Shown here: positions 59,550 to 64,000 of the stretch, piece by piece
Layout of the letters: the number at the start of each line of letters is the position of its first letter
Numbering within the stretch: position 1 is the stretch's first letter
Assembly (NCBI RefSeq): GCF_040802235.1
Contig: NC_133174.1
Coordinates: forward strand, 79,878,647-79,942,646
Length of the DNA stretch: 64,000 nt
Direction of reading: 5' to 3'
DNA from: Manis javanica
Lineage: Eukaryota > Chordata > Mammalia > Pholidota > Manidae
Translations under genes and position numbers: made by a program
The notes under the pieces: model-generated
Told to the model about the DNA's origin: nothing
Database searches by the model: none
Seen by the model: the letters and a program-made list of their open reading frames with translations, nothing else

Positions 59550-62500
59550 TTTTTAAAATTCATTTCATTATCATTAATCTACAGTTACACGAAGAACTTT
59601 ACATTTACTACACTCCCCTCTTCACCAAGTCTCCCCCACAAACCCCATTACAGTCACTGTCCATCAGCAGAGTAAGATGCTGTGGAATCACTACTTGTCT
59701 TCTCTGTGTTGCACATCACTCCCTATGCCCCCCCCCACATTATACATGCTAATCGTAAGGTCCCCTTTGTTTTTCCCTGCCCTTATCCCACCATTCCCAC
59801 CCATCCACCCCAGTCCCTTTCCCCTTGATAATTGTTGGTCCATTCTTGGGTTCTGTGATTCTGCTGCTGTTTTGTTCCTTCAGTTTTTCTTTGTTCTTAT
59901 ACTCCACATATGAGTGAAATCATTTGGTACTTGTCTTTCACTGCCTGGCTTATTTCACTGAGCATAACTTCTAGCCCCATCCATGTTGTTGCAAATGGTA
60001 GGATTTACTTTCTTCTTATGGCTGAATAATATTCCATTGTGTATATGTAACACATCTTCTTTATCCATTCATCTACTGATGGACAGTTACATTGCTTCCA
60101 TTTCTTGGCTATCATAAATAGTACAGTGATAAACATAAGAGTGCATCTGTCTTTTTCAAACTGCGCTGCTGCAATCTTATGGTAAATTACTAGGAGTGTA
60201 ATTCCTGGGTCAAATGGTATTTCTATTTTAAGCTTTATGAGGAACCTCCATACTGCTTTCCACAATAGTTGAACTAATTTACATTCCCACCAACACTGTA
60301 GGACGGTTCCCCTTTCTCCACAACCTTGCCAACATTTGTTGTTGTTTGTCTTTTGGATGGTGGTGATGCTTACTGGTGTGAGGTGATATCTCATTGTGGT
60401 TTTAATTTGCATTTCTCTGATGACTAGCGATGTGGAGCATCTTTTCATGTGTCTGTTGGCCATCTGAATTTCTTCTTTGGATAACTGTCTGTTCAGCTCT
60501 GACTACTTTTTAATTGGACTACTTGCTTTTTGTTTGTTGAGGTGCATGAGCTCTTTATATATTTTGGATGTAAACCCTTTATCAGATCTGTCATTTATGA
60601 ACATATTCTCCCATACTGTAGGGTACTTTTCTGTTCTATTCACAGTGTCCTTTGTTGTACAGAAGCTTTTCAGCTTGATATAGTATCACTTGTTCATTTT
60701 TGTTTTTGTTTTCATTGCCCGGGGAGATATGTTCATGAAGAAGTCGCTTAAGTTTATGCCCAAGAGGTTTTTGCCTATGTTTTTTTCAAAGAGTTTTATG
60801 GTTTCATGATTTACATTCAGGTCTTTGATCCATTTCGAATTTACTTTTGTATGGGGTTAGACAATGGTCCAGTTTCATTCTCCTACATGTAGCTGTCACG
60901 TTTTGCCAGCACCATCTGTGGAAGAGACTGTCATTTCCCCATTGTATGTCCTTGGCTCCTTTATCATTTATTAATTGACCATATATGTTTGGGTTAATGT
61001 CTGGAGTCTCTATTCTGTTCCACTGGTCTGTGGCTCTGTTCTTGCACCAGTACCAAACTGTCTTGAATACTATGGCTTTGTAGTAGAGCTTGAAGTTGGA
61101 GAGTGAGATCCCCCACTTTGTTATTCCTTCTCAGGATTGCTTTGGCTATTTGGGGTCTTTTGTGTTTCCATATGAATTCTTGAATGATTTGTGTCAGTTC
61201 GTTGAATAATGCTGTTTGTAATTTGATAGGGATTGCAACAAATCTGTATATTGCTTTGGGCAGGATGGCCATCTGATGATATTAATTCTTCCTAGCCAGG
61301 AGCATGGGATGAGTTTCCATTTGTTAGTGTCCTCTTTACTTTCTCTTAAGACTGTCTTATAGTTTTCAGGATATAGGTCTTTCACTTCCTTAGTTAGGTT
61401 TATTCCTAAGTATTTTATTCTTTTTGATGCAATTGTGAATGGAATTATTTACCTGATTTCTCCTTTTATTAGTTTATTGTTAGTGTATAGGAAAGCCACA
61501 GATTTCTGTGTGTTAATTTTGTATCCTGCAACTTTGCTGTATTCCGATATCAGTTCTAGTAGTTTTGGAGTGGAGTCTTTAGGGTTTTTTATGTACAATA
61601 TCATGTCATCTGCAAATAGTGACGGTTTAACTTCTTTACCAATCTGGATTCCTCGTATTTCTTTGTTTTGTCTAATTGCCATGGCTAGGACCTCCAGCAC
61701 TATGTTGAATAACAGTGGGGAAAGTGGGCAACCCTGTCTTGTTCCCAATCTTAGAGGAAAAGCTTTCAGCTTCTCACTGTTCAGTATGATGTTAGCTGTG
61801 GGTTTGTTTATCATATATGGCCTTTATTATGTTGAGGTACTTTCCCTCTATACACATTTTGTTGGGAGTTTTTATCATGAATGGATGTTGAATTTTGTCA
61901 AATGCTTTTTCAGGATCTATGGAGATGATCATGTGGTTTTTGTCCTTTTTGTTTATGTGGTGGATGGTTTTGATGGATTTTTGAATGTTGTACCATCCTT
62001 GCATCTGAGATGAATCCCACTTGGTCATGGTGTATGATCCTCTTGATATGTTTTTAAATTCGGTTTGCTAATATTTTGTTGAGTACTTTTGCATCTACGT
62101 TCAACAGGGATATTGGTCTTTAATTTTCTTTTTTGGTGGGGTCTTTGCCTGGTTTTGGTATTAGGGTTCTGTTGGCTTTATAGAATGAGTTTGGGAGTAT
62201 TCAGTTCTCTTCCATTTTTTGGAAAACTTAAGGAGAATAGGTATTATGTTTTCTCTCATATGTCTAATAAAATTCTGAGTTAAACCCATCTGGCCCAGGG
62301 GTTTTAATAATAGATAATTTTTTATTACGCTTCAATTTCTTTACTGATAATTGGTTTGTTTAGATTTTGTGTTTCTTGCTTGGTCAGTCTTGGAAGGTTG
62401 TGTTTTTCTAGGAAATTGTCCTTTTCTTCTAGGTTTTCCAGCTTGTTAGCATATAGATTTTCATAGTATTCTCTAATATTTCTTTGTATTTCTGTGGGGT

Positions 62501-64000
62501 CTGTCATTATGTTTCCTTTCTCATTTCTGATTCTGCTGATGTGTGTTGATTCTCCTTTGTTCTTAAGTCTGGCTAGAGGCTTATCTATTTTGTTTATTTT
62601 TTCAAAGAACCAGCTTTTGGTTTCATTGATTTTTTCTATTGTTTTATTCTTCTCATTTTTATTTATTTCTTCTCTGATCTTTATTATGTCCCTCCTTCTG
62701 CTGACTTTAGGCCTCATCTGATCTTCTTTATCCATTCCAATTATTGTGATGTTAGACTATTCATTTGGGTTTGTTCTTCCTCTTTAAATATGCCTGGATT
62801 GCTATATACTTTCCTCTTAAGACTGCTTTTGCTGCATCCCACAGAAGTTGGGGCTTTGTGTTGTTGTTGTCATTTGTTTCCATATATTGCTTGATCTCTA
62901 TTTTAATTTGGTCTTTTATCCATTGATTATTTAGGAGCATGTTGTTAAGCCTCCATGTGTTTTTGGGCTTTTTGCTTTCTTTGTACAATCTAGTTCTAGT
63001 TTTATGCCTTTGTTGTCTGAGAAGTTGGTTGGTAGAATTTCAATCTTTTGGAATTTATTGAGACTCTTTTTGTGGCCTAGTATGTGGTCTATTCTGGACA
63101 ATATTCCATGTGTACTTGAGAAGAATGTGTATCCTGTTGCTTTTGGATGTAGGGTTCTGTTGATTTCTATTTGGTCCATCTGTTCTAGTGTGTTGTCCAG
63201 TGCCTCTGTGTCATTACACATTTTCTATCTTGTGGATCTGTCCTTTGGAGTGAATGGTGTGTTGAAGTTTCCTAAAATGAATGCATTGCATTCTATTTCC
63301 ACCTTTAGATCTGTTAGTATTTGTTTCACATATGCTGGTGTTCCTGTGTTGGGTGCATATATATTTATAATGGTTATATCTTCTTGTTGGACTGACCCTT
63401 TTATCATTATGTAATGTCCTTCTTTATCTCTTGTTATTCTCTTTGTTTTGAAGTCCATTTTGTCTGATAGTAGTACTGCAACACCTGCTTTTTTCTCCCT
63501 GTGGTTTGCATGAAATATGTTTTTCCATCCCTTCACTTTTAGTGTGTGCATGTCTTTGGGTTTGAGGCAATTCTCTTTTAAGCATCATATAGATGGGTCT
63601 TGTTTTTTTATCCATTATGTGACTTTATGTCTTTTGATTGGTACATTCAGTCCATTTACATTTAGGGTTTTTATCAATAGGTATCTACTTATTGCCATTG
63701 CAGGCTTTAGATTCATGGTTACCAAAGGTTCAAGGTTAATTTCTTTACTATCTAAGAGTCTAACTTAACTCACTTAGTATGCTGTTACAAACATAATCTA
63801 AAGGTTCTTTTCTGTTTCTCCTCCTTGTTCTTCCCCCTCCCTTCTTTATATATTAGGTATTATATTCTGTACTTTTTGTCTATCCCTTGATTGACTTTGG
63901 TGATAGTTAATTTAATTTTGCACTTGCTTAGTAATTAGCTATTCTACTTTCTTTACTGTGGTTTTATTACCTCTGGTGACAGCTATTCAACCTTAGGAAT
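59550..64000 (-). mobile_element. Young L1, copy D, cut by the window edge
   Basis: On the minus strand ORF2 spans 63,698 to 59,897, followed by the 3' UTR and A tail at 59,896-59,550. The inter-ORF region (63,699-64,000) matches copy A 1,270-1,580. ORF1 and the 5' UTR lie beyond the window. It is the same family as copies A and C, in opposite orientation. Confidence 0.93.
59897..63698 (-). pseudogene. L1 ORF2p remnant (copy D)
   Basis: The start ATG is at 63,698-63,696 and the family stop TAA at 59,899-59,897, so the full gene length is present. The endonuclease part at 63,551-63,225 has 'IINIYAPNTGTP', and 63,221-62,931 has 'STHGILSRIDHILGHKK'. RT is at 62,028-61,449, with '[14 protein letters not shown]' and an intact FADD box at 61,616-61,605. 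The C-terminal Cys-rich part is at 60,463-60,005, with 'CWQGCGERG' and 'CWWECK'; a usual histidine there is glutamine. Several frameshifts and stops occur, for example around 61,449, 61,800 and 62,750. It is the best-preserved ORF2 in the window but not functional as read. Confidence 0.9.

Noticed and set aside
61435..62013. 192-codon open frame on the plus strand
   Set aside because: It lies opposite the RT domain of L1 copy D (minus) and has no independent support.

Overview
This window is mammalian nuclear DNA from a gene-poor, AT-rich, repeat-dense region. I found no host protein-coding exon, no RNA gene and no CRISPR array. The evidence for a placental mammal is the dominance of L1 (LINE-1) retrotransposons of several ages, plus endogenous retroviruses (ERVs) of at least three kinds. 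The youngest L1 family here has a G-rich 3' UTR ending in a 'gattaatgataccaaaataataaa'-like tail. Together with the retroposon at 58.9-59.5 kb it looks like a non-primate, probably laurasiatherian, lineage. I recall similar elements from pangolin, but that is memory and I could not check it.

Layout. 1-5,690: near full-length L1 (+) with broken ORF1 and ORF2, followed by a second L1 tail (5,701-6,133). 7.9-9.7 kb: remnant of a class I-like ERV (+) with the integrase C-terminus, an env transmembrane fragment, a polypurine tract and an LTR. A related solo LTR lies at 11.6-12.0 kb. 12.6-17.2 and 17.4-22.0 kb: two old, decayed L1 copies (+). The second carries a TA microsatellite and a small polyadenylated LTR-derived retroposon. 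22-24.7 kb: older L1-like and other ancient repeats. 24.8-25.7 kb: a complete but gutted ERV RNA copied back into DNA by L1 machinery (minus strand). 27.7-28.8 kb: an LTR-like element and an ancient repeat.

30.06-42.09 kb: an old full-length L1 (minus) split at 31,313/37,200 by a 5.9 kb provirus (minus) with two LTRs, a primer binding site, a polypurine tract, gag, part of pol, and env. The provirus has betaretrovirus-like gag and pol with a type-D/gamma-type env. It has lost everything between capsid and the reverse-transcriptase active site. 44.5-50.2 kb: further L1 pieces and an ancient repeat.

50.25-54.08 kb: 5'-truncated young L1 (+). 54.09-58.88 kb: decayed ERV-L-like (class III) internal region (+) with gag, protease, RT, RNase H and integrase. 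58,889-59,536: TSD-flanked polyadenylated retroposon (minus). 59,550-64,000: young L1 (minus) running off the window edge.

No intact open gene was seen; all coding remnants carry stops or frameshifts. The L1s are the likely source of the enzymes that inserted the polyadenylated retroposons. Three of those retroposons appear to be LTR/ERV transcripts, which is the most noteworthy pattern in the window. I saw no convincing new biological system.
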